A stretch of 64,000 nucleotides of DNA from Kumtagia sp963820075 (GTDB taxonomy: Bacteria > Pseudomonadota > Alphaproteobacteria > Rhizobiales > Rhizobiaceae), in NCBI GenBank assembly GCA_963820075.1, contig CAWFYS010000008.1, positions 62,001 through 126,000 on the forward strand, in the 5' to 3' direction. Of this stretch, positions 36,098-48,633 are shown one piece after another. Under the pieces are notes generated by a model that saw only the letters and a list, made by a program, of their open reading frames with translations, ran no database searches and was not told where the DNA came from. The position numbers and the translations under genes were made by a program. Position 1 is the stretch's first letter; each line of letters begins with the position of its first letter.

Positions 36098-36545
36098 GTC
36101 AGCCGGCCTGTAAGCCGGGTTCTGTATGGCCCGCGCGCCTCGCGGCGCGCGAACGTGGCGGCCATTCGTCTTGGGCGCGGATTGCTCCGCGCCTCGCGCA
36201 ACCTACCCGGATGGCCGGACCGGAAACAGTCCTGAGGGTTGCCCCTCGCGCCATCCCTATTCGGTCTTGCTCCCGGTGGGGTTTGCCGTGCCGCTCCCGT
36301 TGCCGGTCGCGCGGTGGGCTCTTACCCCACCCTTTCACCCTTACCCCGCCGATGCTTGGGCTCCGATCGCCGACGCGTCAGCGAAGTACGAGCCGAAGTA
36401 CAGGCGGGGCGGTCTGCTTTCTGTGGCACTTTCCCTGGGGTCGCCCCCGCCGGTCGTTATCCGGCACCGTGTCTCCATGGAGCCCGGACTTTCCTCACCC
36501 GCGGCCTTTCGGCGGATGCGGGTGCGGCCGCCCGGCCGGCTGACA
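36098..36545 (-). ncRNA. rnpB: RNase P RNA (class A)
   Basis: The catalytic RNA of RNase P, which trims the 5' ends of tRNAs. Read on the minus strand, the 5' end begins TGTCAGCCGGCCGGGCGGCC, soon followed by the universally conserved GAGGAAAGTCCGGGCTCC (36479-36496), and the 3' end has ACAGAACCCGGCTTAC with GGCCGGCTGACA, which pairs with the 5' end as helix P1. Size (about 448 nt) is typical for alphaproteobacteria. Ends are approximate. The apparent ORFs here are not real. Confidence 0.95.
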
Positions 36546-36570
36546 CGCCGTATAAAGGTGCTTGGCGAAG

Positions 36571-36613
36571 AAAACGCAACCCGAATCCCGAAATCTCCTC
36601 GGGATTCGGGTTG
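36571..36613 (-). terminator. Terminator after the lytic transglycosylase gene
   Basis: A perfect 15-bp stem (36577-36591 with 36599-36613) and 7-base loop, followed on the minus strand by CGTTTTC. It lies 9 bases after the stop of the gene ending at 36623 and separates it from rnpB. Confidence 0.85.
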
Positions 36614-36622
36614 CCGCAGGCG

Positions 36623-37201
36623 TCAGCTTGCCAGAATGCGCATCACCTTGCCGCAATAGGCGCGCGACACCGGGTTCATGCGCCTGGCGGCATGGCCGGC
36701 ATTGTATCGAAGGATCGTTCCGCAGGTCGTGCCGCCGCTCAGGCGATGCGCCCCGCCCAGATACTTCATGCCGAAGCGGATATTCGTCTCGGGGTCGTAG
36801 AGGTCCTTTACCGTGCCCTTGTAGCCCATGCCGCGCGCAGTGGCCGGCTTGATCTGCATCAGACCGACCTCGCCGGCGGAGCCGCGCGCGTTAGGCCGGT
36901 AATTGCTTTCGACCCGGATGACGGCATGGGCGAGCGAAACCGGTACGCCATATTCGACGGCATAACGGGCGACCACCGCGTGATAGGCGCCCGACCTCAG
37001 GGCGTCGAGATCGAGCCTGGAGGGAAAACCCATACTGGTTTGCGCCTTGATTGTGGCCTCGTGCACGACTTCAATGGCCTTCTCGGTTTCCTGCATCGTA
37101 AGCAGCGGCGTGCGCGGGTTCGAGGGAACTTCCGCCGCGCGGGCGGCAAAAGCGGTCAGGGCGGCGGCAAGCACCGCCGTCATATAGATCGGCTTGTTCA
37201 T
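36623..37201 (-). CDS. Lytic transglycosylase, SLT domain
   Basis: A 192-residue exported peptidoglycan-cleaving enzyme. A signal peptide (MNKPIYMTAVLAAALTAFAARA, cleaved near residue 22) precedes an SLT domain with catalytic E98 in HAVIRVESNYRPNA, then GEVGLMQIKPATARGMGY and ILRYNAG, which are the goose-type lysozyme/SLT motifs. Members of this size in rhizobia act on the wall in growth or to admit envelope machines; no secretion system is adjacent. A clear terminator follows. Start at 37201 has AGGACC upstream. Confidence 0.9.
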   Translation of the reverse strand: MNKPIYMTAVLAAALTAFAARAAEVPSNPRTPLLTMQETEKAIEVVHEATIKAQTSMGFPSRLDLDALRSGAYHAVVARYAVEYGVPVSLAHAVIRVESNYRPNARGSAGEVGLMQIKPATARGMGYKGTVKDLYDPETNIRFGMKYLGGAHRLSGGTTCGTILRYNAGHAARRMNPVSRAYCGKVMRILAS

Positions 37202-37385
37202 TAGGTCCTATTCGCTGGAGGCAGGGCGCGTGGCGCTTGCCGGTTCAGTCCTGGCGCGCGAGAGGATCGCGGGCCGGCGGGTAGCCGATGGTCTGCTGCC
37301 CAAGTTTGGGGCGAAAATGGCCTTGCCGTTCACTTTTTGTTACAGGCGGGTTCGAGAAAGCCGGACGACCGGCCTCCCCGCGGCG

Positions 37386-38153
37386 CTACCTTGGCGCCTG
37401 CGCGGGCACCGCGGCGAGCAGCCGCTTCAGCGTTTCCCGCGTTGCGCGATCGGCTACGCCATCAACCGCTTTCGGCCGAAAATGGCGCTGAAACGCCGCA
37501 ACCACCGTGGCGGTCGCTTCGTCATAATGGCCGCTGGCCTCGATGCCGTAGCCATAGGAGGCAAGCATTTCCTGTAGCCGCTGGACGCGCTCGCCGTGAT
37601 CGCCCGGACGAAGCGTCGATCCGCGGCGATGCCGCGCAGGCGCGACGAAATGGCCCACGTCCGAGCGCGCAAGTTCGCCCCACGGAAACTTCTCGCCGGG
37701 ATCGACCTTGCGGCCGGGAGCCACATCGGAATGACCGAGAATCATTTCGGGACGAATTGCGTGCCGGCCGGCAATGCCGCGGCACAGTGCAATGACGGAC
37801 CTTATCTGCCGCCGGGGAAACGGCCGATAGCCCAGTTGATGTCCGGGATTGACGATCTCTATGCCGATCGACTGCGAATTTATGTCCGTCACGCCGTGCC
37901 AGCAGCTTTTTCCGGCGTGCCAGGCCCGGTCGCGCTCGCGCACCATCTGCACGACGCGGCCGTCCTCATGGACCAGATAGTGCGACGACACCTCGCTCGC
38001 CGGGTTGCACAGCCAATCCTCGGCGGCGGGGCCGGTCGTCATGCCGGTGTAATGCAGGATGATGATCTCCGGCCGCAGCCCGTCGCGGCGTGGTCCGAAA
38101 TTCGGCGAGGCGCGAACATCCGCGCCCGGCTCGTCGGGCGCGAAAGCGCTCAT
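37386..38153 (-). CDS. N-acetylmuramoyl-L-alanine amidase (AmpD-like) with peptidoglycan-binding domain
   Basis: A 255-residue amidase_2 enzyme that splits MurNAc from the stem peptide. ILHYTGM (about 32-38), EVSSHYLVHEDGRVVQMV (about 53-70), AWHAG and GHSDVAPGRKVDPGEKFPW carry the zinc ligands of the family (H in LHYT, H and D in HSDVAPGRKVDPG). A C-terminal peptidoglycan_binding_1 repeat (about 185-245; LQEMLASYGYGI...FQRHFRPK) is added, as in rhizobial cell-wall amidases. No signal peptide is visible, which suits a cytoplasmic recycling role like AmpD. It overlaps the djlA-like gene by 4 bases. Confidence 0.88.
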   Translation of the reverse strand: MSAFAPDEPGADVRASPNFGPRRDGLRPEIIILHYTGMTTGPAAEDWLCNPASEVSSHYLVHEDGRVVQMVRERDRAWHAGKSCWHGVTDINSQSIGIEIVNPGHQLGYRPFPRRQIRSVIALCRGIAGRHAIRPEMILGHSDVAPGRKVDPGEKFPWGELARSDVGHFVAPARHRRGSTLRPGDHGERVQRLQEMLASYGYGIEASGHYDEATATVVAAFQRHFRPKAVDGVADRATRETLKRLLAAVPAQAPR

Positions 38154-38857
38154 AGCTGGCGCATGGCGCGTTCGATCATCTCGTAGGCGGTGTTGATCGC
38201 GGCGAGGCGTGTGGTTGCGATCGCGATGAACTCAGCCGGAAGCCCGCGCCCGATCAGCCGGTCGGGATGATTGTCCGACACAAGCTTGCGATAGCGGCGG
38301 CGCACTTCCTCGAACGGCCGCCCCCTTTCGATGCCGAGCACGACGTAGGGGTCGCTTTCACCGATGTCGACATGGCGGGCCAGAATGCTGCGATAGTGAT
38401 CCTCGCCGATCTCGAAAATCTCGGCAATGCGCCGCAAATAGTGGCTTTCGCGCTCATGGAGCAGCCCGTCGGCCTTGGCTATGTGGAAGAGCCCATCCAG
38501 AACATCCTCGAGCATGGCGCAGTTCGGCCGGCCCGAGCCGCACAGGCGCCCCATCTTCTCCGCATAGGCCTCGAACCCGGCGACATCGCGCTGCGCGAGG
38601 TCGTAGAGCCGGGCCACGTTGCGTACTTCTTCCTGTGGAACCGAGAATATCTCCTGAAAGGCCCGCACTTCGTCCTGCGTGACGATGCCGTCAGCCTTTG
38701 CCATCTTCGCCGAAAGCGCGATCATGGCGACCGAAAAGGCGACGCGCCGGCGCAGTTCCGGATCCCCGCCGAAAATCGCGCGAACGGCCTCCGCGAGATC
38801 GGATGCCCCGCCTCCGACCCTGCTGACGAATTCGCCGATGCGATCCCAAATCGACAT
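38150..38857 (-). CDS. DnaJ-like co-chaperone with TerB domain (DjlA family)
   Basis: A 235-residue protein. The N-terminal two thirds form a TerB/DjlA-type helical domain (MAKADGIVTQDEVRAFQEIF, FHIAKADGLLHERE). The C-terminal end is a J domain: DPYVVLGIERGRPFEEVRRRYRKLVSDNHPDRL holds the HPD motif that stimulates DnaK. Unlike E. coli DjlA there is no clear N-terminal membrane helix. Start at 38857 gives MSIWDRIGEF; upstream codons lack support. Translationally coupled to the amidase. Confidence 0.9.
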   Translation of the reverse strand: MSIWDRIGEFVSRVGGGASDLAEAVRAIFGGDPELRRRVAFSVAMIALSAKMAKADGIVTQDEVRAFQEIFSVPQEEVRNVARLYDLAQRDVAGFEAYAEKMGRLCGSGRPNCAMLEDVLDGLFHIAKADGLLHERESHYLRRIAEIFEIGEDHYRSILARHVDIGESDPYVVLGIERGRPFEEVRRRYRKLVSDNHPDRLIGRGLPAEFIAIATTRLAAINTAYEMIERAMRQL

Positions 38858-38983
38858 GGCCGCTACATAGCCAACAAGTCCTTGCTTGGCGAGGCGGATT
38901 CGCGACAGTTCCCGCGCCGCCCGAGGTCGTGGACCAAGCGATTTTGCGCGACCAGGCGGCAGACGCTCCGCTATCGGCGATGC

Positions 38984-39886
38984 ATGAATACATCCGCCGA
39001 ACACGCGCCGCCGGCACGATTTTCACGAGAGGCAGCCGGGCTGCTTCTCGGATTCATCGGTGTCGTCATCTTCGGCGGGACGCTGCCGGCGACGCGGGTC
39101 GCCCTTGAGGCCTTCTCGCCATGGTTCGTCACCTTTGGACGCGCCGCCATTGCCTCGACAGCCGCCGTGATCATGCTCGCCGCGCTGCGCCGGCGCTTTC
39201 GGCGCGAGGATGCGGGCCCCCTTCTTCTCGCGGGCCTTCTCCTGGTTTTCGGGTTTCCGGCATTCTCCTCGATTGCGCTGCAGACGGTTCCGGCCGCGCA
39301 TGGCGGAGTCGTTCTCGGCATCCTGCCGCTTACGACCAGCATCTTCGCTACGCTGATCGGCGGCGAGCGGCCCTCGCCGCTGTTCTGGCTTTGCGGCGTG
39401 GCGGGCGCCGTGCTGGTTGTGGGGTTTGCCATACGCGACGGCGGCATGTCTCTGTCGTCCGGCGACGCCTGGCTTCTGCTCGCGGCGCTGTCGGCCAGCC
39501 TCGGCTATGTCGTCTCCGGCAAGCTCGCGCGCAAAATGCCTGGGTGGGAGGTGATATGCTGGGCGCTTGTCATCACCGCGCCGGCGAGTTTCGCCGGAGC
39601 CCTTGCGAGCTTCCGCCAGGACTACCTGGAGGCCGGCACCGCTGAGATCGCGGCATTCCTCTATCTCGGCCTGGGTTCGATGTTCCTCGGATTCTTCGCC
39701 TGGAACGTCGGGCTGGCGATGGGGGGAATAGCGCGGGTGAGCCAGGTCCAATTGCTCCAGGCCTTTATCACCCTGGCGATTTCCGCCACCCTCCTCGGCG
39801 AGCGGATCACCGGCGAGACGATGGCGTTCGCCCTTGCCGTGATGGTTGTCGTCATGCTCGGGCGCAAGGCGCGGATCGCGCGCTAG
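38984..39886 (+). CDS. EamA family (DMT) permease
   Basis: A 300-residue inner-membrane carrier with ten helices in two EamA repeats (about 17-140 and 155-290). FGGTLPATRVAL (helix 1), LGILPLTTSIFATLIGGERPS (end of repeat 1) and QVQLLQAFITLAISATLLGERIT (end of repeat 2) are typical. The substrate is unknown. The ATG at 38984 is chosen as the first codon that leaves helix 1 near the N terminus. It is divergent from the djlA-like gene. Confidence 0.9.
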   Translation: MNTSAEHAPPARFSREAAGLLLGFIGVVIFGGTLPATRVALEAFSPWFVTFGRAAIASTAAVIMLAALRRRFRREDAGPLLLAGLLLVFGFPAFSSIALQTVPAAHGGVVLGILPLTTSIFATLIGGERPSPLFWLCGVAGAVLVVGFAIRDGGMSLSSGDAWLLLAALSASLGYVVSGKLARKMPGWEVICWALVITAPASFAGALASFRQDYLEAGTAEIAAFLYLGLGSMFLGFFAWNVGLAMGGIARVSQVQLLQAFITLAISATLLGERITGETMAFALAVMVVVMLGRKARIAR

Positions 39887-40223
39887 GGGAAGGAACCGGC
39901 CGCCGCACCGGCATGTTGGACGTCCCTTATCCGCAATCCGGCTCGCCACTCCACAGGTTACGCCGCGCCGCGGTGTCGTTGCTGACGTTGGGCAGGCCGG
40001 ATGCGCAGGAGCTTCGCGACCGTATTGGTCAGAGCGTCCGCTTTCAATCCGAAGGGTGAACAAACTCCAGCAACTCTTTCCAGTCGCACGCACAAGCTAA
40101 CGTAACGATAGGTGTCGAATAGAACTTGCGACCATCTTGTGTCCGCCTTCGGGCGGCGCTAGAACGATCGGTACAACATACACTCCTTAACAACATAGCT
40201 GCACAACAAAGGCGAGAGTTCGT
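39887..40223. other. Gene-free stretch before the 81-residue ORF
   Basis: 337 bp with no open frame that I can support on either strand, no clear repeat and no tRNA. Composition falls toward AT from about 40080 onward, approaching the small ORF at 40224, which suggests that the last 150 bp contain its promoter, but no consensus pair stands out. Confidence 0.4.
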
Positions 40224-40469
40224 ATGTGGATCAGACTTACAAAGACCGATTTTGAATCGGTCATGGTTAATTTCGACAGGCTCACCCATGTGTCATCTCG
40301 GACCGGTGGGGGCTCATCTCTCTACTTCGACATGGAAATAGTAGACAAGAACGGCGACTCGAAGCAGCGCGTGCTGGCGATCAAGGAGACTGTCGCCGAG
40401 GTCTACGACGCCGTTATGGAAACCGGGGGCACACCTGCCGCGATCCCGAAGTTGCGGACGGCGAGTTAG
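40224..40469 (+). CDS. Hypothetical protein, 81 residues
   Basis: A small soluble protein that begins MWIRLTKTDFESVMVNFDRL and has a mix of beta-like and charged segments (SSLYFDMEIVDKNG, VAEVYDAVMETGG), without signal peptide or membrane helix. The pattern WIRLT...VNFD...VAEVYDAV recalls single-domain beta-sheet proteins common in rhizobia, but I cannot name the family. GGCGAG stands before the ATG. A hairpin terminator follows at 40495-40515. Confidence 0.65.
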   Translation: MWIRLTKTDFESVMVNFDRLTHVSSRTGGGSSLYFDMEIVDKNGDSKQRVLAIKETVAEVYDAVMETGGTPAAIPKLRTAS

Positions 40470-40494
40470 CCACCAACCCATCCTCACCGACAGC

Positions 40495-40515
40495 GCCCGC
40501 GCACTCTGCGCGGGC
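40495..40515 (+). terminator. Hairpin after the 81-residue ORF
   Basis: Perfect 9-bp GC stem (GCCCGCGCA / TGCGCGGGC) with a 3-base loop, followed by GTTGTGCTTT. The T run is imperfect. Confidence 0.6.
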
Positions 40516-40604
40516 GTTGTGCTTTCTGGCCACAAGCGGCACGGTGACGTGACCCGCGTTTCCGCTAAATACGGAAGCAGGCCTGAAGCATGGCTGAAGC
40601 GTTC

Positions 40605-40657
40605 GGGCGAAGCTCACGCAAAACTGCTTACTGTGAGGGCGAAGCCACGCAAAACTG
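40605..40657. repeat. Two tandem fragments related to the 108-bp element
   Basis: GGGCGAAGC(T)CACGCAAAACTG occurs at 40605-40626 and again, as GGGCGAAGCCACGCAAAACTG, at 40637-40657, a 32-bp period. The unit matches the GGGCGAAGCCACGCAAG block of the second hairpin of the 108-bp family. It lies just before the oxoprolinase start at 40683. Confidence 0.55.
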
Positions 40658-40682
40658 TTGTTGCGATCGAACGGGGCGAGCG

Positions 40683-44516
<3,834 letters not shown>

Positions 44517-44802
44517 GCAGGCAGGCGCGGCTTCGCCGATGGTCAACTGCCGGGCATGGCGTGGAGCCGACGCCCCTGACCGCCGCCCATGCCTTCATTT
44601 GCGCTTTCATCGCGACGATTGACGAAAGCCTTCGCGGATTTTATTCGGTATCGTGCGCCATCAACCGAATTTTCACCATGATGCGCGAACAAGGAAAGCA
44701 TTCGCTGGCCGAGAGGGGCAGCGCCGAGAAGCAGAAATTGGGCTGAGAGCCCGAAATTGTTGACGAATAGCTTTGCCGGCTGGCCGGCATGGAGGGAACA
44801 CG

Positions 44803-45624
44803 ATGCGCCGACTGGCAGCTTTGTTGCTTGCTTCCGTGCTTGGGGGATGCAGCACGGTGGACGACCTTGGCCTGGAATCTTCCGCCGCGGCGCTGCCGCC
44901 GGCGAGCGCCAAGGCGACAATCGCCGCTTCCGTCCTCAACCCGCGCTTCGGCGACAACGATCCGCATCAATGGGCGGCGCGCTCGCCCTATTCCTATCCC
45001 GTGCACGGGACGGACGTGTCGAAATACCAGCGCAGCGTCGATTGGGCCAAGGCAGGGTCCACCGGCATATCCTTCGCCTTCATCAAGGCTACCGAGGGAG
45101 GCGACCGGGTCGACGACAAGTTCCACGATCATTGGCGTGGCGCGAAGGCAGCCGGCATTGCGCGCGGCGCCTATCACTTCTTTTATTTCTGCCGGCCGGC
45201 CAAGGAGCAGGCGCGCTGGTACATCGCCAACGTGCCGAAGGACCGTTCCGCGCTGCCTCCCGTACTCGACATGGAATGGAACCCCGATTCGCCAACATGC
45301 AAGCTGCGGCCAAGTGCCGCGACGGTGCGTAGCGAGATGCGGGTCTTCCTGGAGATGGTGGAGAAGCACTACGGCAAGAAGCCGATCATCTACACGTCGA
45401 TCGACTTCTTCGATGACAACCAGCTTTCCACCTTCACCGGCTATCCGTATTGGCTGCGCTCGGTGGCGGGCCACCCGTCCGACCGCTATGGCGGTCACCC
45501 CTTCACCTTCTGGCAATATACTGGTACCGGCGACGTGCCCGGCATCAGGGGCAATGCCGACATAAACGTGTTCAACGGCAACCATTCGGCCTGGAAGAAG
45601 TGGGTCGCCCAGAATACACATTGA
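44803..45624 (+). CDS. GH25 muramidase (lysozyme), lipoprotein
   Basis: A 273-residue exported N-acetylmuramidase. A lipoprotein signal MRRLAALLLASVLGGC (lipobox LGGC, C16) anchors it in an envelope membrane. The GH25 barrel starts at HGTDVSKYQRSVDW with D71; the catalytic pair is D156/E158 in PPVLDMEWN. KATEGGDRVDDKF and FWQYTGTGDVPGI(R)G are further family marks. GGAGGG precedes the ATG. It is followed 77 bp later by another wall-lytic enzyme gene in the same direction. Confidence 0.93.
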   Translation: MRRLAALLLASVLGGCSTVDDLGLESSAAALPPASAKATIAASVLNPRFGDNDPHQWAARSPYSYPVHGTDVSKYQRSVDWAKAGSTGISFAFIKATEGGDRVDDKFHDHWRGAKAAGIARGAYHFFYFCRPAKEQARWYIANVPKDRSALPPVLDMEWNPDSPTCKLRPSAATVRSEMRVFLEMVEKHYGKKPIIYTSIDFFDDNQLSTFTGYPYWLRSVAGHPSDRYGGHPFTFWQYTGTGDVPGIRGNADINVFNGNHSAWKKWVAQNTH

Positions 45625-45701
45625 ATCTCCAGGTCCGCCCGGTTTTCGCCACGAGTTTTGGGCACAGACGGCGGGTTCCCAAAAATCAGGATGCGCGCGG
45701 A

Positions 45702-46880
45702 ATGCGGATGTTGGTCAAGACCCTTTCCTTTCTTGCCGTGTTGGCGGCAACTGCGCCGGCGCGGTCGCAGGAGTGCGGCACCGATTTCGAGATGTGGCGA
45801 AAGGCGGTGGCCGACGAGGCGCGCGCCGCCGGCGTGGGGGAGCGCGGCCTATCGGCGCTGGCGAGCGCCGACATCGACACGCGGGTGCTGGCCCGCGACC
45901 GCGCCCAGCGCGTATTTACGCAGACTTTCGCCGAGTTTTCCTCACGTATGATTTCGGACTACCGGCTCAAGCAGGGCGCCGCCAATCTCAGGAAATATGC
46001 CGATGTGTTTGCCCGCGCCGAACAGGAATTCGGCGTGCCGGGACCGGTCATCGCCGCTTTCTGGGGGCTTGAAACCGATTTCGGCGCCGTGCAGGGCGAT
46101 TTCGACACGCTCAATGCGCTGGTGACGCTCGCTCATGATTGCCGCCGGCCCGAACTCTTCCGCCCGCAACTCGTGCCGCTGCTGACCCTCATCGATCGCG
46201 GCATGCTGCCCACCAATGTGAAGGGCGCCTGGGCCGGCGAGCTCGGCCAGACGCAGCTCCTTCCGACCGATTATCTGGCGCGTGGCATCGACGGCGACGG
46301 CGACGGCCAGGTCGACCTGCGCAACAGCGCGCCCGACGTCATCATGACCACCGCCAACAAGATTCAGCATCGCGGCTGGAAGCGCGGCCAGCCATGGCTT
46401 ATCGAGGTCCGCGTTCCAGACGAGATGCCCTGGGATCAGACCGGCCGGACCAACAAACTGCCGGTCTCGCAGTGGAGCGCCTGGGGCGTCACCAACCGCG
46501 ACGGCACGCCGCTTGAGGATCACGGGCTGAATGCCGGCGTCGTGCTGCCGATGGGCCGCAAGGGGCCGGCCTTCCTCAGCTACGACAATTACGACATTTA
46601 TCTGCAGTGGAATCAGTCCGCCATCTACACGCTGACAGCGGGTGTCCTCGCCACCCGGCTCGCCGGCGCCCCTCCCTTCGACAAGCGCAATCCCGAACAG
46701 GGACTGGTCGGAGACGCCATGAAACAGCTTCAGCAGAAGCTCGCGGACAAGGGCTACGACGTCGGCGGCATCGACGGCATACTCGGCGCCGGCACGCGCG
46801 AGGCCGTGCGCCAGGAGCAGATCAAGCTCGGCCTGCCGGTCGACGGCTGGCCGACACCGGAACTGCTTGGGTTGATTTGA
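45702..46880 (+). CDS. Lytic murein transglycosylase, MltB type, with peptidoglycan-binding domain
   Basis: A 392-residue exported enzyme. Residues 1-23 form a Sec signal peptide (cleavage after APARSQ region). The SLT_2/MltB domain spans about 28-325: catalytic E124 in AAFWGLETDFGA, then AWAGELGQTQLLPTDYL and SAPDVIMTTANKI, characteristic of TIGR02283 proteins. A PG_binding_1 domain closes the protein (about 330-392, LQQKLADKGYDVGGIDGILG). It acts on the glycan strand, yielding anhydromuropeptides. Neighbour to the GH25 gene and converges with the YwgA-like gene, 44 bp away. Confidence 0.93.
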   Translation: MRMLVKTLSFLAVLAATAPARSQECGTDFEMWRKAVADEARAAGVGERGLSALASADIDTRVLARDRAQRVFTQTFAEFSSRMISDYRLKQGAANLRKYADVFARAEQEFGVPGPVIAAFWGLETDFGAVQGDFDTLNALVTLAHDCRRPELFRPQLVPLLTLIDRGMLPTNVKGAWAGELGQTQLLPTDYLARGIDGDGDGQVDLRNSAPDVIMTTANKIQHRGWKRGQPWLIEVRVPDEMPWDQTGRTNKLPVSQWSAWGVTNRDGTPLEDHGLNAGVVLPMGRKGPAFLSYDNYDIYLQWNQSAIYTLTAGVLATRLAGAPPFDKRNPEQGLVGDAMKQLQQKLADKGYDVGGIDGILGAGTREAVRQEQIKLGLPVDGWPTPELLGLI

Positions 46881-46924
46881 TGGCGGCGCGCATCAGGGAA
46901 CTGGCGCGTGATTGCAGGTATGCC

Positions 46925-47434
46925 CTAACCGGGCGCGAGACCCAACTCGCTCAGCAATACGAGCGCCTTCTCGAGGCGACAATTCTCGGTCTTGGAACCC
47001 TTTCGGGCCAAGATCTCCTTGCGCCAGTCTGGCACCTTTTCTTCGGCTGCAAGCCAATGCGCGGTTGCGGCCAACTCCAGCACCGTAACGTTGGAATCAG
47101 CAAGTTTGCGGACGATGGTCTTGACATTGTACGCACCCAGACGGTCGAATACGTCGGTCTGCGGCTTCTTGGTCAATTCGAAAATGCTGTAGCGCGCGCC
47201 ATCGCTCCGGCGGTGGTCGAATTTCTCGGCGACATAACCGAACGCTTTGGCGTCGAGCACGGCATTGTCCAGATCGCGAGAATATGGACCGTAATGATGA
47301 TATTGATAGGCAAAACCGCTCTCCATTCCAAGTCTTTCGAGCAGATAGGCTATCTTCTGAAGGCGAATGCGGCTGACCAGTCTCCCACCGGCAGCGTCAA
47401 CGATTGCCGCAACGTGCTCCTCGCGCTCAATCAT
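46925..47434 (-). CDS. YwgA/Panacea-like helical protein
   Basis: A 169-residue protein starting MIEREEHVAAIVDAAGG. The blocks RIRLQKIAYLLERLG (about 22-36) and YHHYGPYSRDLDNAV (about 45-59) are typical of the YwgA group and related to the Panacea (SocA/DUF4065) domain, which acts as an antitoxin in many TA pairs. In Bacillus subtilis ywgA sits next to ywfO, which codes for an HD phosphohydrolase; here the preceding gene is a broken HD-family gene whose end overlaps this start by 4 bases. The gene itself looks intact although its partner has decayed. Confidence 0.75.
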   Translation of the reverse strand: MIEREEHVAAIVDAAGGRLVSRIRLQKIAYLLERLGMESGFAYQYHHYGPYSRDLDNAVLDAKAFGYVAEKFDHRRSDGARYSIFELTKKPQTDVFDRLGAYNVKTIVRKLADSNVTVLELAATAHWLAAEEKVPDWRKEILARKGSKTENCRLEKALVLLSELGLAPG

Positions 47435-48187
47435 GATCCCATCCTCCCCCTTGCCTTGTCACGATCCTCTGCCTTCTCGAAATAGAAGCGCGTGAATTGC
47501 TGCTTTTGCTCCAGCGCCTTGATCATGGGTGAAAGAGTACTGATTTCGACAGGCTTGCCACCATCGAGAATATGAAGCTTCTTGTGCGTGCGGTCCTCAT
47601 CGCCGGCGATCTCGGAATAGATGCTGATCGAGGCCTCGTCGTCGAGCATCACCGACCGCTCTTAATCTGATTCTCGAAATCCTTCATGGTCTTCCGAGTT
47701 TTTGGCGCTGCGTACCCTGATCATGACCCACGTCGGCTATGTCCAGCGTCTTGAATAGCCTGCGTTCGCTCAGCCTCGATGCCATGTCCGAAATCACCGG
47801 ATCGGCAGCCCGCCTCATGGCTGGAATCGAACCGAAAAAGAGTGCGTCATCAAGTTCGAGATAGTTTTCGACCGTCTCGCCGTCCTTGCTGAAGAACCTG
47901 ATCAACGGATGCCTCACATCCAATCCGGTATTCTTCCCCACTTGGCCGCCCTCGACTGCATGTTTCGCGACGCTATGTAGCAGCCTGCCGATCATGTGCT
48001 CGACGCAGCGCGTAGCCTTATGAAAATAGACCTGCTGATGCAGAGTATACCGAGCAAGAAGAAATTGCTCTGCCGCCGGTAGAGCCTTTGCAGCAAGGCA
48101 GAAGGTCGCCACTTTCTTTACCGGCCTTCCTTCGTCAGGCGCGCCAATTTCGATCTCGGCCACTCGAACGCGGTCATACGCCAAGCG
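47431..48187 (-). pseudogene. HD-domain phosphohydrolase, C-terminal remnant with frameshifts
   Basis: From 48187 the frame reads YDRVRVAEIEIGAP...FCLAAKALPAAEQFLLARYTLHQQVYFHKATRCVEHM, then LELDDALFFGSIPAMRR and SERRLFKTLDIAD, which is the C-terminal half of YwfO/dGTPase-like HD proteins. The frame ends at 47684. The continuation is found in the next frame (KTRKTMKDFENQIKSGR), and then in a third (VMLDDEASISIYSEIAG to RGRMGS, ending 47431), so at least two frameshifts are present. The HD metal-binding motifs, which would lie in the N-terminal half, are missing. It overlaps the YwgA-like gene by 4 bases. Confidence 0.75.
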
Positions 48188-48432
48188 AAATCATCGCCCA
48201 AGGGGATCACCGCCGACGGTCCACAACCGGCCTGCTCCCACAATTTCGTGGTCTTGCCGTTGTCCCAGACAAGCAGCGTGTTGCCGCCATATTCGGTGTA
48301 ATAGAGTTTGCCGTCGACGACGACCGGTCCTTCCGGAAACGCCGCCTTGTCGTTGATGACTTCGATTTCGGCGGCAAGTGTCGACGCCACCGCGCCGACA
48401 AGGAGCATTGCGGAGATCACCAGCCTGTTCAT
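48188..48432 (-). pseudogene. SMP-30/gluconolactonase-like N-terminal fragment
   Basis: An ATG at 48432 with a strong AGGGAGGAAAG site starts a protein with a signal peptide (MNRLVISAMLLVGAVAST...LAA) and then FPEGPVVVDGKLYYTEYGGNTLLVWD, the first blade of an SMP-30/NHL-like beta-propeller. After about 82 residues (GCGPSAVIPLGDDF) the sequence changes into the HD remnant in another frame and ends. Only the 5' part of the gene is present, so no functional propeller can form. Confidence 0.7.
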
Positions 48433-48483
48433 GACGCTTTCCTCCCTGATCAAGAGTCCAGGATGCAGAGGGAACGGCCTCGT

Positions 48484-48546
48484 TTCCTCAAAAACGATAA
48501 GCCCATGCACCGGATCCCGAAGTCTCTTGCTGCCCGAATTGCCCAT
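48484..48546 (-). pseudogene. HD-domain phosphohydrolase, N-terminal remnant
   Basis: The codons MGNSGSKRLRDPVHGLIVFEE match the invariant opening of YwfO-like HD proteins (KxIxDPVHG). The frame then runs into unrelated sequence just upstream of the SMP-30-like fragment. Together with 47431-48187 it brackets the foreign fragment, showing that the same HD gene was split. Confidence 0.6.
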
Positions 48547-48633
48547 CCAGCGATAATACAATCAACCTGAACAGAAGATATGACAAAATTCCTATCATGT
48601 CGAGTGGCGTCTGCGAACGGCGTGGAGCGGCGG

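Noticed and set aside
36126..36659. Open frames across the RNase P RNA
   Set aside because: The conserved RNase P RNA core and P1 pairing explain the region; the frames match no protein.
46925..47652. Calling the YwgA-like gene and the 73-codon ORF before it a two-gene toxin-antitoxin pair
   Set aside because: The 73-codon ORF reads as the C-terminal end of a broken HD protein, not as a separate toxin.
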